Under the pieces are notes generated by a model, which searched no databases, had not been told where the DNA came from, and was given only the letters and a program-made list of their open reading frames with translations. Below are positions 1 to 14,300 of a stretch of DNA of 64,000 bases, piece after piece; positions within the stretch are counted from its first letter, which is position 1; each line of letters starts with the position of its first letter. The DNA comes from Climacteris rufus (Eukaryota; Chordata; Aves; Passeriformes; Climacteridae). The stretch covers positions 532,772 to 596,771 of the forward strand of contig VZRZ01002233.1 of NCBI GenBank assembly GCA_013398175.1, written 5' to 3'. The position numbers and the translations under genes are program-made.

Positions 1-1149
1 TACTGGGGCTGTGGCTTGTGTCCAGCAAGCCTTCTCCCTCCGTGGGATGGCAGGGTTACTCTGTGTGGGAATGAGAAAGGGAAAAGATATGTGGGAGTTT
101 TCCCTTCTCTTTTACAACAGTGCTTTTAAAAACTGAGCTCCTTCTTCCTAGCAGGCTGCTGGCACCTAGATTTGCTGCCAGGAGGGGTGGTAGAAGGAAA
201 ACAGCAGGGCCTAAGGCTTCTGACAACTTTTAGGGGTGTTGTTTGGTGTCAGGAACAGAAGGACCTACAGCCAAACCCACAGATAATGCCATCTGGCAGA
301 GATCAATGATGGCAGCACTAGGAAGCTGATTTACACTGTCTGGGCATCTGGCCCTGCAGAAGAAGAGTGTTTTGCACTGCAGAATATGAAATGGTTAGGA
401 GCCTGCACACTCAAGAACTTTTCTAGTGTCAAGTCTGCTGTTGGTCACCCTTCTCTTTTCAGTGTCATGTGCTTTCCACCTGTGGCCTTTCCTAGTCTTT
501 GTGGGGGCAAAGCTGTGCTTTGCAGAATTGAAGGTGGTAACCACTTCTGACCACCACATGCACATATTTTTCAGTAAATCTCACTATAAAAATCGTGCCA
601 CAGATTTTCCAAATTCTATTTGAATCAGTGAAATCAGGCAAGAATGCTGCTTTTGAAAACAAAATGTTCTTAGGCAGAAGAGGCTGTATGTTTGGTTCAG
701 GAGGTTTCAGACCTGGCTGAAATCTGGCTCTGATGTCTTTGTCAGTCTTCTTGGCTTTATGGGATGTGTGCTGTCACACTGAGCTATGAAAGTGGGCCAC
801 ACACCACACCCAGAGAAGAAATAACCTGAAACCCTCATCAAAAAAGTGATGGCATCACAGCCCCTCCTGCACCTCTGTGTGCGACAAAACTTGCAGGTAA
901 ATTTAACTTCCCCTTGGGATGTTCAAATATGTTGCAGCCACATGTGCACGTGGCTTTTACAACCTCCACAGCACAACCTCCACTGCTCCAAAGCAGTATT
1001 TTATGGTGTGCTAGCAGTTTGTTTGTTTGTTTATTTCTTTTAGAAGAATTTTTCATCACAGCAGATTTTTCCATTTTCTAGGAGAAGCACTGTTGGACAA
1101 GGGTGAGAGTATCAGCTATGGGAGAAAAAAATATTAGGTTAATAGAGTA
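1..1149. other. Intergenic DNA, no gene seen
   Basis: I see no exon with family similarity and no recognisable repeat here. Short open frames on both strands have no recognisable motifs and look like chance. The region lies far downstream of SYK, towards the window edge. Confidence 0.6.
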
Positions 1150-2580
1150 GTAGAATCATTTAGGTCAGAAAAAACCTCTAAGATTATTAAGTAAAACCAT
1201 TAACCTAACACTGCAAAGTCCACTACAAGACAATGTTCCTAGCACCGTGTCTTTTGAAAACCTCCAGAGAGGGTAACTCAACCACTAGGCAGCCTGTTGC
1301 ACTGCTTGACAACCTATCTGCTGAAGACATTTTTACTAGTATCAAATCTAAACTTCCCCTGGCACAAAGAGAGGCCATTTTCTCTTGCCCTACCTTGTTA
1401 CCTGGGAGAAGAGACTGACTCCCACCTAATTACACCCTCCTTTCAGGTGGTTGTAGAGACTGATAAAGTCACTGCTAAGCCTCCTTTTTTCCAGGTTTAA
1501 CAACCCCAGCTCCCTCAGTTGCTCCTCTAAGGATTTATGTTCCAGACCCTTCACGGGCTCCTTTGCCCTTCTCTGCTCCAGTACCTCAATGTGTTTCTTG
1601 TAATGAGGGATTCAACGTGCCGCCCCACCAGTGCCGAGTACAGGGGGACAATCACTGCCGTGTTCCTGCTGGCCACACTATTGCTGATACAGGGCCAGGA
1701 TGCCATTGGCCTTCATGGCCACCTGGGCAGAGCTGGCTCATGTTCTGCTGCTGTCAACCATCACCCCCAGATCCTTTTCCACCTGGCAGCTTTCCAGTCT
1801 CTCTGCCTGAAGTCTGTGGCACTACCTGTGGTTGTTATGACCCAAGGGCAGGACCCAGCACTTCACCTTCTACTTTGTGCAATTGGCTTCAGCCCATGGA
1901 TCCATCCTGTCCTGGTCCTTTTGCGGATCCTTTCTACCCTCCAACAGATCAACACTCCCATCCAATTTGGTGTCATCTGACAACTTACTGAGGGTGATCC
2001 CCTCATCCAGGTCAGGACTGGCCCTGGGGAACAGCACTAGTGACCAGCCATCAGGTGGATGTAACTCCATTCACCAATCTCTGGGCCTGGCCATCCAGAC
2101 AGTTCTTAATTCACCAAAGGGGGAATCTGTCCAAGCCATGGGAAGCCAGTTCCTCCAGGATAATTTCTAGGAAATGGTGTAAAGTGCTTAGTTAAGTTCA
2201 ACCTTTCCTGGCACTGAGATCAGGCTGACAAGCCTATTGTTCCTTGGATTCCCCTTCCTCCATTTCTTATAGATGGGCATCACATTTTCTAATCTCCATT
2301 TACCTGGGACCTCCCTGGTTAACTTGGAGCACAACTGGTCTTACTATTAAAGACTGACGCAAAGAAGGCATTAAGCATCTCAGTCTTTTCCTCATCCTCA
2401 GTCATGTGTTTTTGCCCCACATCCACTAAAGGATGGAGATTCTCCTTAGCCGTCCTTGTGTTGCTGATGTATTTATAGAAACAATTTTCATTGTCTTTTA
2501 CAACTGCACCCAGATTAAATTCTAGTTCGCCTTTGGCCCTTCTAATTTTCTTCCTGCAGTATCTCACTAGGTTTGGATAG
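1150..2580 (-). mobile_element. CR1 LINE fragment, 3' portion, degraded
   Basis: On the minus strand this carries remains of the CR1 reverse-transcriptase ORF2. Near 2319-2567 it encodes an N-terminal RT stretch (around KDNENCFYKYISNTR). Near 1870-2070 it encodes the region around the catalytic box, readable as DEGITLSKLSDDTKL. The 3' end at low coordinates reads, on the plus strand, as the typical reversed CR1 tail (AGAATCATTTAGGTCAGAAA). The copy is shorter than the consensus order would need, so it has internal deletions, and the frame is broken several times. It is non-functional. Boundaries are accurate to about 20-30 bases. It belongs to the CR1 non-LTR retrotransposon family common in birds and reptiles. 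Confidence 0.88.
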
Positions 2581-3811
2581 CAAGAAAACTACACTGACAG
2601 TACAAAACCAACCATGTAACTTCAGAAGAAAAATTCATCCACTCACATGTCCTGTCTCTGATGTACACTTAGACCAGAAAAAACAAATGCTGCTAGAGCA
2701 TTCTCCAGTATAAAACTTCCTAGCTACCAGTCAAGCTCAGAGACCTGCCATGCTGGAGGTTGTTGCCTCTCTCTCTTCAGTAGCTCTTTTAAGGACCCTC
2801 CATCCCTTGATTTCTCTGATGGCTTTCTGAAAATTTTTATAATCGTATTACACAAAACTTTTGGTGGTGGTGAGTTTCTCCATTTCATGAAATGAGCACA
2901 GAGTGAGGAGCTGTTATTCAGCAGCCTGCTGCAAGAGCATGGAAGCACATGAGAACAGGGGACCCCAATGGATGTCAGCACCAGGCACTGATGTGAAAAT
3001 CAGAGATGTAAGGTGAAGTGGGATTTGTCTTGTGCCATGGAGCAGCAACATCTAGTGTTAAATAAATGTTCCTGTTAGCTTTCTTCCAGGCTAGAATGGT
3101 ACAGAGGGCTGGTGCCAGGTCCTGGTCCTAGGTGAGTTCCTGACTGCTAGGGTATCAATAATATTGATCAGTTTTACTCCAGAAGTACCTAAAGGTCTTG
3201 GATCTGATCTGCCTTGTTCAAATGCAGCAAAAAGGCAGCTTAACTCACCAGAGCTGGCCACTGGAATATTTAGTGGACAAGAGTAGACATTCCAGTGGGT
3301 GCTGTAGATAGTGCCCACCTTTTTTTTTCTCTTTGGTCAATGTCTCATTTGGTGCTAGACAGTGCAGGTTTCAGGAACAGCTGTTTAGACCATAGCCAGA
3401 GAAATGAGGAGTACCAGTTGCTTTCTCAGCAACTTGGATGCTCTTTGAAGCACCTTCTGCCCTCAGATGAAGTGTGGGGCTTTGTCTGATGCATCTGCCC
3501 AAGTCATTGCTGCTCCTAATATGCCCAGAAGGTATTAGTCCAGTCAAAGCTGAGACTCTTTTCTTCTCAACACTAGACTCTCAGAAAGGTAACAGAAGTG
3601 TGTATGTGCATACTAGCCAACACAGCATTTCCCTGTGGAGGAGTTTAAAGTGCAGGGTGCCCAGATCCCTGTCTTTGATCTTTGCTTTCTCCAAGATGTT
3701 TCAAGTCTTAACCATTGTCTGACAGTGAAGAAAAGTCTATTCCTCTGCCAACTGCAGCATGTTTTGAAGTAGGTTGCCAATTTCCCTACTAGTGATAAAA
3801 ACCCTATTCTT

Positions 3812-3826
3812 TATATATATATATAT
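3812..3826. repeat. (TA)n microsatellite
   Basis: A short run of alternating T and A, seen directly, in gene-free DNA. Confidence 0.9.
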
Positions 3827-6322
3827 TTTTGTCAGTAGACCAGGATATGTCTGAGTAATGTCTGACCAGAATATGTCTGTGACCACACACAACTGATAGT
3901 TTACAAATACTTTTCTTTAAGGACGAAAGCAATTTAGGAGCTTAAGTTGCAATAGATATCTCTGTGTTTCTCACAAGTACCTGAAATGTGATTGATACTC
4001 TTGCTTTTTGTATGCAAGTGTATTAGCCCTTAAAAATGCTTTAAATTAATATTTCTCATAAACCACCTGCAAAAGCTTTGACATGCTGTAGAAAAAAAAT
4101 AAGCAGCAAAACTGTGTTTGTACAGTAAGTGCACACAAAAGATTTGTACCTTTCAGACTGATTTTTAGATCAGAGTTGAGGAACTGCCAAGAGACTTCTG
4201 CAGGCAGAAGGATCTTGTGGGAATGGGGTGGAAATGGCTCAAGTTGTTGGAACAAGCCAAAACAAGATCATTTATTCCTTGATAATTACATCAAATCAAG
4301 TTTGATGTACATGCAATTGTGCCTGTGGGGGGAGATAATATAATGTAGCTAATATAGAATAGGAACACAGATGTCATGAGCAAAATTAATTTCTAATATA
4401 CCTTCAGTGGAATTGATAGATATTATCCTGGCAATGAATGTGACTTAATTTATCACATAGAAATGATACATGACTGCAACCTTTTCAATACATATGAAAA
4501 AGACTTTTTAAAATATGTTAGTAATCACTTCTAATGCTATTATTAAACACCATATTTCCCGATGAGTTAGCTAAGGTGTTGTAAAGCTTTTATTTAAGAA
4601 TTTTTTTAAAGTCTTGGGAGAGGTGCATCAAAGTGGCACACCTGCTCATTACCATAGCATTTTCAAGTGCTACCACAGACCATACTAAGTTCTCAAAAAA
4701 CACCAGTGTTAAAGGAAAGCAGGACTTCTGGCCAAGGAAAACACGTATTTGTACTAGATGAATTAATCTGAGAGAGGATGATTATTCTGCCAATATCCCT
4801 ATAACAAACAACAGCTTTAAAATACAGCTGTAGTGTTCCTAAAATTAACTTTTGTGCTCTGAACAGAGTACATTGTCTAAACCATCAAAAGATTTCACAC
4901 TGATATTATTGTCAGAGAAAACTGAAGGAATGAAACATGTAAGGACCAATACTCAAGAGATAAGGTTGTGCCAGAGCCCTTATGTGGCAATGGTGCTCGG
5001 GGACCAAGTCTTCTTCCAGCTAGGTTGAGGTCCATCCAGCACACTGATCCAAAAGGTACCCAAGAAGACAAGAGAGTGGCTGAAACTTGCTAAAAGAACT
5101 GGCTTATCGTTCTGTTTATGTTTATGTACCTTTTGTAATTCACTTCCTCCTACAGACAGCTTGAGCATATTGAAGTGAAACTAGGGTAGAATTTGTATAA
5201 TATAAGGAACTGCATGAACCTCTGAAGGGTAGTGATGACACAGGTCATACTTACCCTTTGTCTGTACCAAGCACTGCTCATAATCTCACTTAGTGCCTCC
5301 ATGAGTTGTCAGACCTGCAGTATAACTACTAGGCAGACTAGTAGCAGCACTGAGAAAAAATGAAAAATGTGTAAGTACTCAGAATCTGAAGGGAGGATAG
5401 TGACAATTAGTTATTTCACTTCTGCTTCAGTGCCCTCTAAACACATAAAGAAGGCAGAGTGCATGTTTCTATTAAGGAAATAATAATGAATGTGGGGTGT
5501 GAGAGAAATGCAGTCTAATACTGCTTTGGGCAGTGTTCCTCCACACAAGGCCTTCCTCCTGCTCAGCCTTGCTATGACCAAAGTGGCTACAGCATCTGCA
5601 GAGCATCATGTGTGGGACAGCCAAGGAAGGTGAAGGGGGCAGCCAGCAGCCACAGGGGCAACTTGCTCCAACTGGCAATTTTACCACGTGGTTCCTGGCA
5701 CAGGTGCTGTGGGCTTTGGCACCTGTCCTCCACCATCCATCCCCTCACTGCTGGGAACACCTTGCTCCTCCCACACCAGCACAGCTTGCCATATGGAGAG
5801 CCTTGCTCTGCCAGGACCAGGCATTTCCCACTGCAACAACTACAAAATGTCACCCAGCCTAGAAAAATTCCCAGGAGAAGGACATTTTCGTGTCTGCTGA
5901 CTACAGCACATATTTCCTGGACAGGTCAAAGAAGAAATCATCAACACTACCTGTTCTTGGCCTCTGAAAAGAGAGACAGGTGGTTTCCGTAGACAGAGAA
6001 GGAATCTGTTTTTTTGTAAATATTTATTTTCACTAGAGGAATGTTCTCAGTAAGGTCAATGGTTCAGCACAGGGATAAGAGTGGATAATATCTTCATTTC
6101 TTCTGTGGGCTCACTGAGGGGTCTGTGGCTGACCAGAGACCCCAGGGTAGTGTAGAAACACAGTTTTCCAGATGTTTGTTTTCAAGTACAGGACAAGGCC
6201 CTTGAGTTTGTGTGGGATGCACTGAGGCATGAAGAGTGTCACTTCAGTGCAGGGTTAGTAAATTTGTCCTCATTCACTCCTTTGAACAACAGTTTGAACT
6301 GTAAGTCCATAAAAGGCTTCCA

Positions 6323-6345
6323 GATTGTGTATGTGTGTGTGCATG
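6323..6345. repeat. (TG)n microsatellite with GCATGC end
   Basis: An imperfect TG repeat ending in GTGCATGC. A near-identical arrangement recurs at 8343-8372. Confidence 0.8.
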
Positions 6346-7176
6346 CCTGACATACATAAAGGATGCAGTAAAGAACTGCAGATATTGAAAAGAAATTCCA
6401 TAAAATATTTTTACATGAAGCAGCTGTTTGTCAGGTCTCTTAAGCTTTATGCTAATTTCTGACAAGCAGCTTCAAATTTTTCAGTGCAAGAATCCTGTTC
6501 TTTCAGCTATTATGTAAAACTTCTCTTTTAAGCCCAGGCATCAATGCTGCTCTCTTTTCTCCTCCTTCCACATACATCTACATCAGAGAGATTATACTCA
6601 TTCAGCAAGACAGCTAAATTCACTGCCTTTCAAACTTGTGCTATGTAGAACATTCTCCTTCTTGACTCCCATTTTAAATAAAACTTTGTTCTTCATCTAC
6701 TTGTAGACCAGGAAAAGCACAAGTTAGCTGCAAAAGGACATGCTTTGGGATCAAACAGGATGGGGGAGAGGGGCTTGTGGAATGGGTGCACCTCCACATT
6801 TGAGTTCTATTCACCTTCCATTGTTTGGGGTTTTTCTGGGTCTAACAGTAATCCAAGCTGCTCATTTTGACAGATTAGTGTTTCATACATTAATTGGAAT
6901 CTCACTGCTTTAATGTCTTCATTCAAAGAGTTTCTCTGATTGTGGCACTGAAAGGGAAGTCATGCTATACATAGCTTTATAGGAAAAAAAGGAAGTTTAT
7001 GTGATTGTGGTAATAGTTCATAAAATCCAGCAAAGAATAATTTAGAATTCATTTATTCATAACAGCAGAAGTTAATATTCTTGCCTACAAAAGAGTTCTT
7101 TTCTTCTGAATTTGTGCTATTTCTGCAGAGGTAGCAGAGGTAGTTTGGATTGCTTCACCATTACCATTGCCCTAAC

Positions 7177-7336
7177 TTTTTGTTTGTTTGTTTGTTTGTT
7201 TTGTTTTGTTGTGGTGGTGGGGGGGGGTTTTGTTTGGTTGGTTTTTGGTTTNNNNNNNNNNNNNNNNNNNNNNNNNNNNNNNNNNNNNNNNNNNNNNNNN
7301 NNNNNNNNNNTTTGTTGTTGTTGTTTTGGTTGTTTT
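7177..7336. repeat. T/G-only low-complexity tract around an assembly gap
   Basis: The bases before the gap (7177-7251) and after it (7311-7336) contain only T and G. They include (TTTG)n, a run of about nine G at 7220-7228 and (GTT)n after the gap. Such strand-asymmetric, G-run-rich DNA often fails in sequencing, which probably explains the missing bases. Confidence 0.85.
7252..7310. other. Assembly gap of 59 N
   Basis: Unknown bases are shown as N. The true length is uncertain. Any translation through it is meaningless. Confidence 0.99.
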
Positions 7337-8342
7337 TAGTACTTTCGAAATACTGTTTTTCCTTAAGTAAATAATGCTGATTCCATTAAGATGGTATCAG
7401 ACCTGTCTTCCAACTTTACTGCAGATTTATGTAAGTGTTTGAACAGAACATTCAATTCTGGTCTGTGTTTTGCAGCTAAACATTCTAGTGGTACAGAATA
7501 AATCACTTCCCTACAACTGAAGGTTTAGGATTTAAGAAACTCTTCATATCCTTTCATAATTTGAGAATTTCTGCTAATGGTGTACACTTACTTTGGGAAC
7601 AGGGGAATAATGTGTGTGTATCTGTTTGTATATGTAATTTTTATTATTTCAGTAGGATACTGTTTTTCCTTTTTTTTTTTTTCACTGATGATCCTCCTCT
7701 ATTTGTTCATGTCTTATCTAAGATGCTTCAAACCTCCCTAAATGTCATTTTGAACTGAGTTTGTAAAAGGCTGGCAACAGCTTCAAATACTTAACTACTT
7801 ACTTGGGACCAAATTGTGTACTCCCTTGGTTTGACTTTATTGAAAGCCATGCAGTTGAAAGCAGAAAAAGTTTGGCATGCAGCCCTGAGACAATTGAACG
7901 TGACAACCATAGGAACAGTGGTTCAGATTAATCTTTGTATTAACTTCACTGAAGCAATACATCTGGAATGTATTAAAACAATTTTGTTGTGTGATCTGTC
8001 AGTTCTGTGCTATCATTCTAGAGGGCAGCTCTTTAAAACCCTTTCCTCCAGGTTAAATGAATTTTGTGACTGCAGATCACAGGAGATGCTTTTTCTTTCC
8101 ATCTTTGGGGGGCAACCTGCTGCATTTTGTGTTAGGCCCAATGACTTTTCATGATTTTATTGGGGCATTGAAAATATAGGAAAAATTGCTTGTATTAAAT
8201 TTTGAAGATGACAACAGAAACAGACATTTGCTAGAGAAACAGGAGCATAGAGAAGGCAGGAAATTTCAGAATCAGGTCTTGCTATTTGCCTTTTCCTTAA
8301 TAAGGCATGTTGGCTCATAAGTATCCCTGACCATACATGACT

Positions 8343-8372
8343 CTGTGTATGTGTGTGTATGTGCATGCACAC
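8343..8372. repeat. (TG)n microsatellite
   Basis: An imperfect TG repeat interrupted by TATG and ending GTGCATGCACAC, similar in form to the one near 6.3 kb. Confidence 0.8.
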
Positions 8373-11300
8373 AAGGATAGAAATAACACAGTTCTTTTTT
8401 GTTAAATTTTGGTGATCTCTGGTGAGCTTCTTGCACACTCACTCTACCCAAGAGGTGTTCAGCTGGATGGAGTGTTTGTCTTTTGGGTCAGAGAGAGGTT
8501 GAAGGAGACCACCTGTTCAGGCCATTCAGTTGGTCCGTGCTCCAACTTCCCTGTAAACCCCTGTAGTTTTGGAAACTTGGCTGGTTTGACCTGGTTTTCT
8601 TTGTGGCTTTGTTGAGTTTATGGCTGTGGAGCATTTCCTGGAGAACTTTAAGAGAAGTGACCTTTTGGTTTATTCATTGTCACATGCAGAAAAACAGAAA
8701 CAAATAAGTTGTTGGCATCACAGAACCAAATTGAAGTGGTTTTGAGTTACAGATAAAAAAAAAAAAACAATCTCAAAATTTATGGGCACTTGGCTACTCA
8801 CTGTAAAAGGGTATAACTGCTTTCTGGGTTCTTTAGCTTCATTTGATCATCTAAAGCTAGGTATATGTTTTTCAATCTAAAAAATAATCATATGCTGTAA
8901 CTAAAATGGGGGGGAAGTTTAGCTCAAAACGGACACTCTGCCACAGAAAAGGGAATATAAGAAAAATGCGGGAAGAGGAAATTCATTAGGCTGATCCATA
9001 CTTGTCCAAAAGACTGAAACAGCACTGCTATCAACCCTTCATCTGAGGTTTGCATCGGCCTCCTCAGTGTCTGCCCCTGGCTCACCAGCAGCAAGTGGTA
9101 CTGCAGAATAGCTGTGCTGCAAGGCTGTGCCAGGGCTGTTGCCACCTCAGAGGAATAGGATTCCAGATCCTGTTCCCCAGCAGTGGAAGAAGGTCATACC
9201 AGGTGTTTGTGATTTCACCATTGTCTGGAGCATTTTCCCACAGAAGTCTCTTATGGTTGGCAGCTGTCCAGTGCCTTTCACACAACAACTTGCCAAGGGC
9301 CAAAGAAGTTTCTGTGGGAGGCAGAGGAATTGCTGACGAGTTATGGTCAGCCCTACAGGAATACAGAAGGCCATGCAGAAGCACAGGAGCAATAAGCATG
9401 CAGCAGGATCTGAAATATTTTCCTCCTTGAAGTGCATAGATCTTGACCAAATGTGTCCTGCTCTGAGCTTGCTGCAACCAACAGCAAGACTGGAAGGTAC
9501 TTGTTAGTGGTGAGAACAAAATATTTCTAAAGTAAGGCACATTTATACATGGTTCCATAGTGCTAAGCTCAGTTTAAGGAAAATAAATAAACCAATGAAG
9601 GCACATGAATTTAATCTTACATGGGCATTGTTTTTACAAGAGGAAAGGCCTTTTTTTTAAGTGTTCTGTCACAGTGCCTCTACAAACATAGGATCTATGG
9701 CTTGCTATTGTGCAAGCTGAGCCTTAGGGGTGACCTGCATGTCACAGACCAACTTTCCAGCTACTTTAAATTTCTTAGCTTACAAGTGAAAGAGTGTTTC
9801 ATAGGAGTTTTTTGCAAGTGATGTGTATAGTTTCTGTCCCCCTTCCCATCCCACATCACCTTTTGGAGTTATTGGTTTCCTGGGGAGCCCCAGAAGGTAT
9901 GCCAGCACATCTCCTAGCCAGGACACAAGCAAGCTGGCAAGGCCAGCTCCCTGGGGGAGAAGGAGCAAGGACTGGCTGCATTTTCTAGCTATATGGATAA
10001 ACACTCCTTCCCTTTCAAGTATATGTTCCAATTTGGATGGCATTTTTAGTGTATGATGATTATGTTAGGTGAAGAGGGTGAGGTATTTGGGGTTTTATTC
10101 CACAAATGCTTATTAAGGTGTAGCAATCAGCAGGTTCCTGCTGAGGCTTGGTGGCCAAGCAGTGAGACATGCTGGCTTCATGGGCCTGGCAGCGTACTAC
10201 CACCAAATAATGCAGTTTTCAAGCAAAAGATGTGGGTACCACCAGTCTCACAGCTGTATCAGTGTCCAGTTTTGGTGTTGCATCTGATGTCTTCATTCCT
10301 TCTAGCTGCACTTCAAACATGCTGGTACCTTTTCATTTTGGGGGAAAGAAAGACAGAGACCATCCTCAACCCAAGCAAACCTTGACTGTATTTCTTTGTT
10401 CAGGCTTCCTTGTAATTAAATGACTCAAAAAATTGCTTACATACGGTTCTGCAAACAAACACAAGAATGTGTCATATTATTAAATCTTGTTGGGTTTTGG
10501 TGTTTGGTTAGGTTTTTATTTTTCTTTTTTTGTTTTACATAGCTGGCATGGAAAAAGCTGTGGGAGTTTTGGAACAAACTGTGAGCTTTGTACTTGTGCT
10601 TGTGTAATGGGAGTTCTGGTTTGCATTAACTAGGGTACAATGTGACACTGGAGGGTGAATTTCTGAGACATGATTCAGTTTGTGCTTTTTCCTGTAATCT
10701 AACTTGTGTAGTACTCCAGTACCAACAAGAACCACTACTTGTTCTGCTTATTCCTTATAAGTAGAAACCACAAAAAGATGAGGAATGCCATGCCAGCAAT
10801 CCCCATGGCAGCTACAGAGTAGACAGATGAAAAGGAAGCCATGGCTGACTGAGGAGTTTAAAAATAGTACCTCATTGCTGCATGCCCCTGGGGAAGCACC
10901 AATACCAGTGAATATACAATTTTAAAATAGCCAAAGATATGCATGTATCTATGATAGAGACAACAACACATTTACAAAATAAAAAAAAAAGAAAAGAAGA
11001 GTTTGTTCTCTAGTGCATTAAAAGTCTGCAAAAAATTAGGTGGCTCCTCAGTGCAAGGTGTGTGTAGGGGTCCTGTTACACCAGTGTAATCTCACAATAA
11101 ATAGATTTTGTATCTACTGTGTTAAAGAGGCTATATTGTCTAAAAAACCAGACACGTTGGAAGGAGGAAGTTGGGAACCCTTCTTTTGGTGGTGACTAAA
11201 ATTTGTTGTGCATTGCTTCTCTGCATTGTCCTTTGATTGTCAGAGGAAGCATGAGAGCTTTGGGAGAGAGGTGTCTGCTGTTGCTCCTGTTTAACTTAAG

Positions 11301-14300
11301 CACGTGTTTGCACAGTAGTCAGAAGAAATGGGCCCATAGAAGCTGCTAGAACAGAAATGTAGCTGCATGCATAGAAACAGCCCAGCTGGGGGGATTTACT
11401 GGCAACAGTGGAAATCTTGCTGAAACAAATTACATCGATAATCTAGCTTTTTATACCCAACTATGGCTGTGTCATTATTGGGGAAAAATTAGGAAACATT
11501 CGCTCTAAATACATATCATTTGGGAAAAGAAACTTCAACCCAAGCCTGAACAGTCAATTTACATTTGCTCCAGAGAGGAAAAAATACCTCAAAGTGCTGC
11601 TCTTTGACAAGCTCAGTGGGCTTGTTTTCTTGTGCATCTCTTGATGTATCCATGCTTCCTACAGCCATTCCCTTCCATGCAGTTTTCTTATGTTCTAGAA
11701 CTATCACTGAAAAGCAAGATTATTAATTCTTTGCCAGCTGGTCACAGCCTCAGATTACTGAAGGTGAATCTGATACACCAGTCAGAGAGAAATTGTTCAG
11801 TAACCATGGTTAAATCTGCACATAAATTAGAACAAAACGTGAAGATACAGCTAAAATGGCTGTGCAGGAAAAACTGAGGACAAGGCATTAGCCAAGTAGG
11901 AAAGAATGACAAGAAACTACATGTGCATGTGTGCAGGAGTGTGTAATGTTTCTAAAGAAAAGTCTTCAAGCTGTTCAAGAGACAGCTATAAAAGTTCTCT
12001 GCTACCTGTTCTGCTGCTCGGTCATGCAATTATAGTCTTAGTAGTCTTGCTATTGCTGAAACTGGCACAATTTCACTTTATCAAAGCAGAAAGAGAAGGA
12101 ACAGATGTTGATGTCAATGCAGACACTGGCAGGTGGCAATGTGACAGGATAGTGCCATTGAACTGTTCTTTGCAGAATTTTTTCTACTCTTTTTTTTTTT
12201 TTGTCCTAAGTTTCATTTCTGAGATGGCAGAGTCAGGGGGAGCCTGGAGCTCAGCTGACCAAACCGCTGCCACATGGGGTGTGCTAGGTGGGCAGTGCAG
12301 TTGACAGTGCATGGCAGTGGCCCTCCTCCACAAGCACTTTCACACAAGTAAGCAAGACTTGGACCAAACAGTTTCTTACCCTGACATTTTATGGCATTAG
12401 TAATGGTGGACAGATGAGGGGAGTTAATGATCTGTGCACATTTATACTGGACTGGTCACCCAGGGACTATTTACATTTGAAGTCATGAATTGTAATGGAC
12501 AGTAGTATAACGCTTTCCCCAGCTGCCTCTTGTTTCCTCTCTTCTCTGGTTGTCAAGAAATGTGCACACCTCCACTGCCTCAGGGAAGCAGTGGTTATCC
12601 TCCATGCAGTTAATTATATGCCAAGGAACCCAGTGGCTCTTTGTCTCAACTATCACATACGTGACAGAAATCAAAAAAATAACTATTTGGAGATAGATGC
12701 ACAGCTCTAGTCTGGCTTCAGGGTACTCTGAGTAATTGGAGGACTGTTGTTCTCAGCTGGATTTGCATTACAGCACTCAGACTGTTTTTTAACAGGAACC
12801 CATTTTTTCTTCTGCATGCCTTGCAGTCTTTCTGTTCTCACTAAACTTAGGGCTGGTAATTACAATTCCTGGCTTAATGTTTCCCTATATTATTCAATCC
12901 ATATGCCACCTCATGCCCTTCCAGGCACGTGTGGGACATAGTGTGTGTCTTTCTGCAAGCAGTCTCTCATTGCTGCTATCACTTAAAAGACAAGGGGACA
13001 CAGAGTCTCAGAAGTCTTTGTTAATCATCCACAGCTGACCATTCACAATATAAATAAATGATAACTTTTCCTCATATGCAATATTAGTTTACAGCAAGGA
13101 GCAGAGAGACGGTGTTCTCTGTAAAATGCAGAGGCACAGCAACAGCCAGGGCAGAGGGGAGGGTGCCAGAAATAGCCAGACAAGTGCATCATTCCAACCG
13201 TGTTCAGGCATTGCCACCTCCTGGCAGGGCTGGCACTAGAACACGCTGCTGCCTCAGTGCACAACCTGGCTGCACAGGCCATTTGCAGATGGGTTCTTTA
13301 GCAAATTTACAGTGCTGACTGTGATGACTTCAGATGTGAAAATTATGGGTATCGTTCATTGTCTGATTAAAACTCCCCTTTCTGTAGTGTTAGAAGCAGC
13401 AACAGATTGGACAAGGGCTTTTAAGATGTTTGGGTGGGTCTTTATGGCAAAAGGCACATGGCTTCCAGTGCTTCAAAAAACTCAGTGATTTTGTACATCT
13501 GTATCCTAACCAAAGGCATAATTACACTGTTTTCCCTCAGTGAAAAGCCTGCTTAGCATGTGTTCACCTGGTCCTTCTTCTCCACCAGCCTCCCTAACTA
13601 CGTGCTACAGTTTTCTACCCCTCAGCTGTCATGACAATTGCTTGTGGGCCTACACCACCAAGTGGCATATCTAAGACAAGTCAATCTAAAAATAGACAAC
13701 CAAATCTAGACAGACAAAAGCCCCTTCAATATCAGTTGATGATGCAGTCCCACAAGTGGGAAGGTGTGAGAACTAGGCTATGCAGGAAAACAATCACAGC
13801 ACAACAGTGTCAGTCAGTCACTGACTGATGTCCCCCCCAAAGGTAAGTACCTGCCTGAAGAGTTGTTTACCTTTCTGCCTTTATTGTTCATTATTCAAAT
13901 TCACATTCACACCCACGCAGTCTCAGCTTTCCTGGGAACTTAAGCATGCAGCAAAAGCTAAACTGAAGACTAAGATAACATTGCTTTTAATTCAAATTAC
14001 CTAGAACAGCTGTCTGCATCTATGAAGGAGGCTCCTTGTCATATAATGTGACTTAAATCCTGCATAACAGACATCTGTATGGCAGAAGTTCTTGGCTAGC
14101 TGATACGCTGCAATGACTCCTGGCATCACTAACCTTCCAGATCCAGCACCGTATTGTTGTAAGGCACTTCGGAGAGACTTAGGTGTAACAACAACACGAA
14201 CATTTTGGGAATTTCCTGCTATTGCTGAATAGCTTCAAAAGCAGTCCAGGTTTCAGTGGGCTGTCTAGTCAGGTGCCTTTCACGGTCAATAGGAAAATCT

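Noticed and set aside
1537..1991. Two overlapping plus-strand open frames of 142-147 codons
   Set aside because: They lie on the antisense strand of the CR1 fragment at 1150-2580 and are shadows of its former RT frame.
5472..5992. Cluster of overlapping open frames on both strands around 5.5-6.0 kb
   Set aside because: A GC-richer patch with few stop codons. No domain, no consistent splice sites, and different frames open equally on both strands.
7112..7374. Three overlapping plus-strand frames crossing the N gap
   Set aside because: They translate T/G simple repeat and unknown bases. No coding value.
11906..12304. 132-codon plus-strand frame with a hydrophobic segment
   Set aside because: The hydrophobic stretch and a phenylalanine run from a poly-T tract explain it. 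No family similarity recognised.
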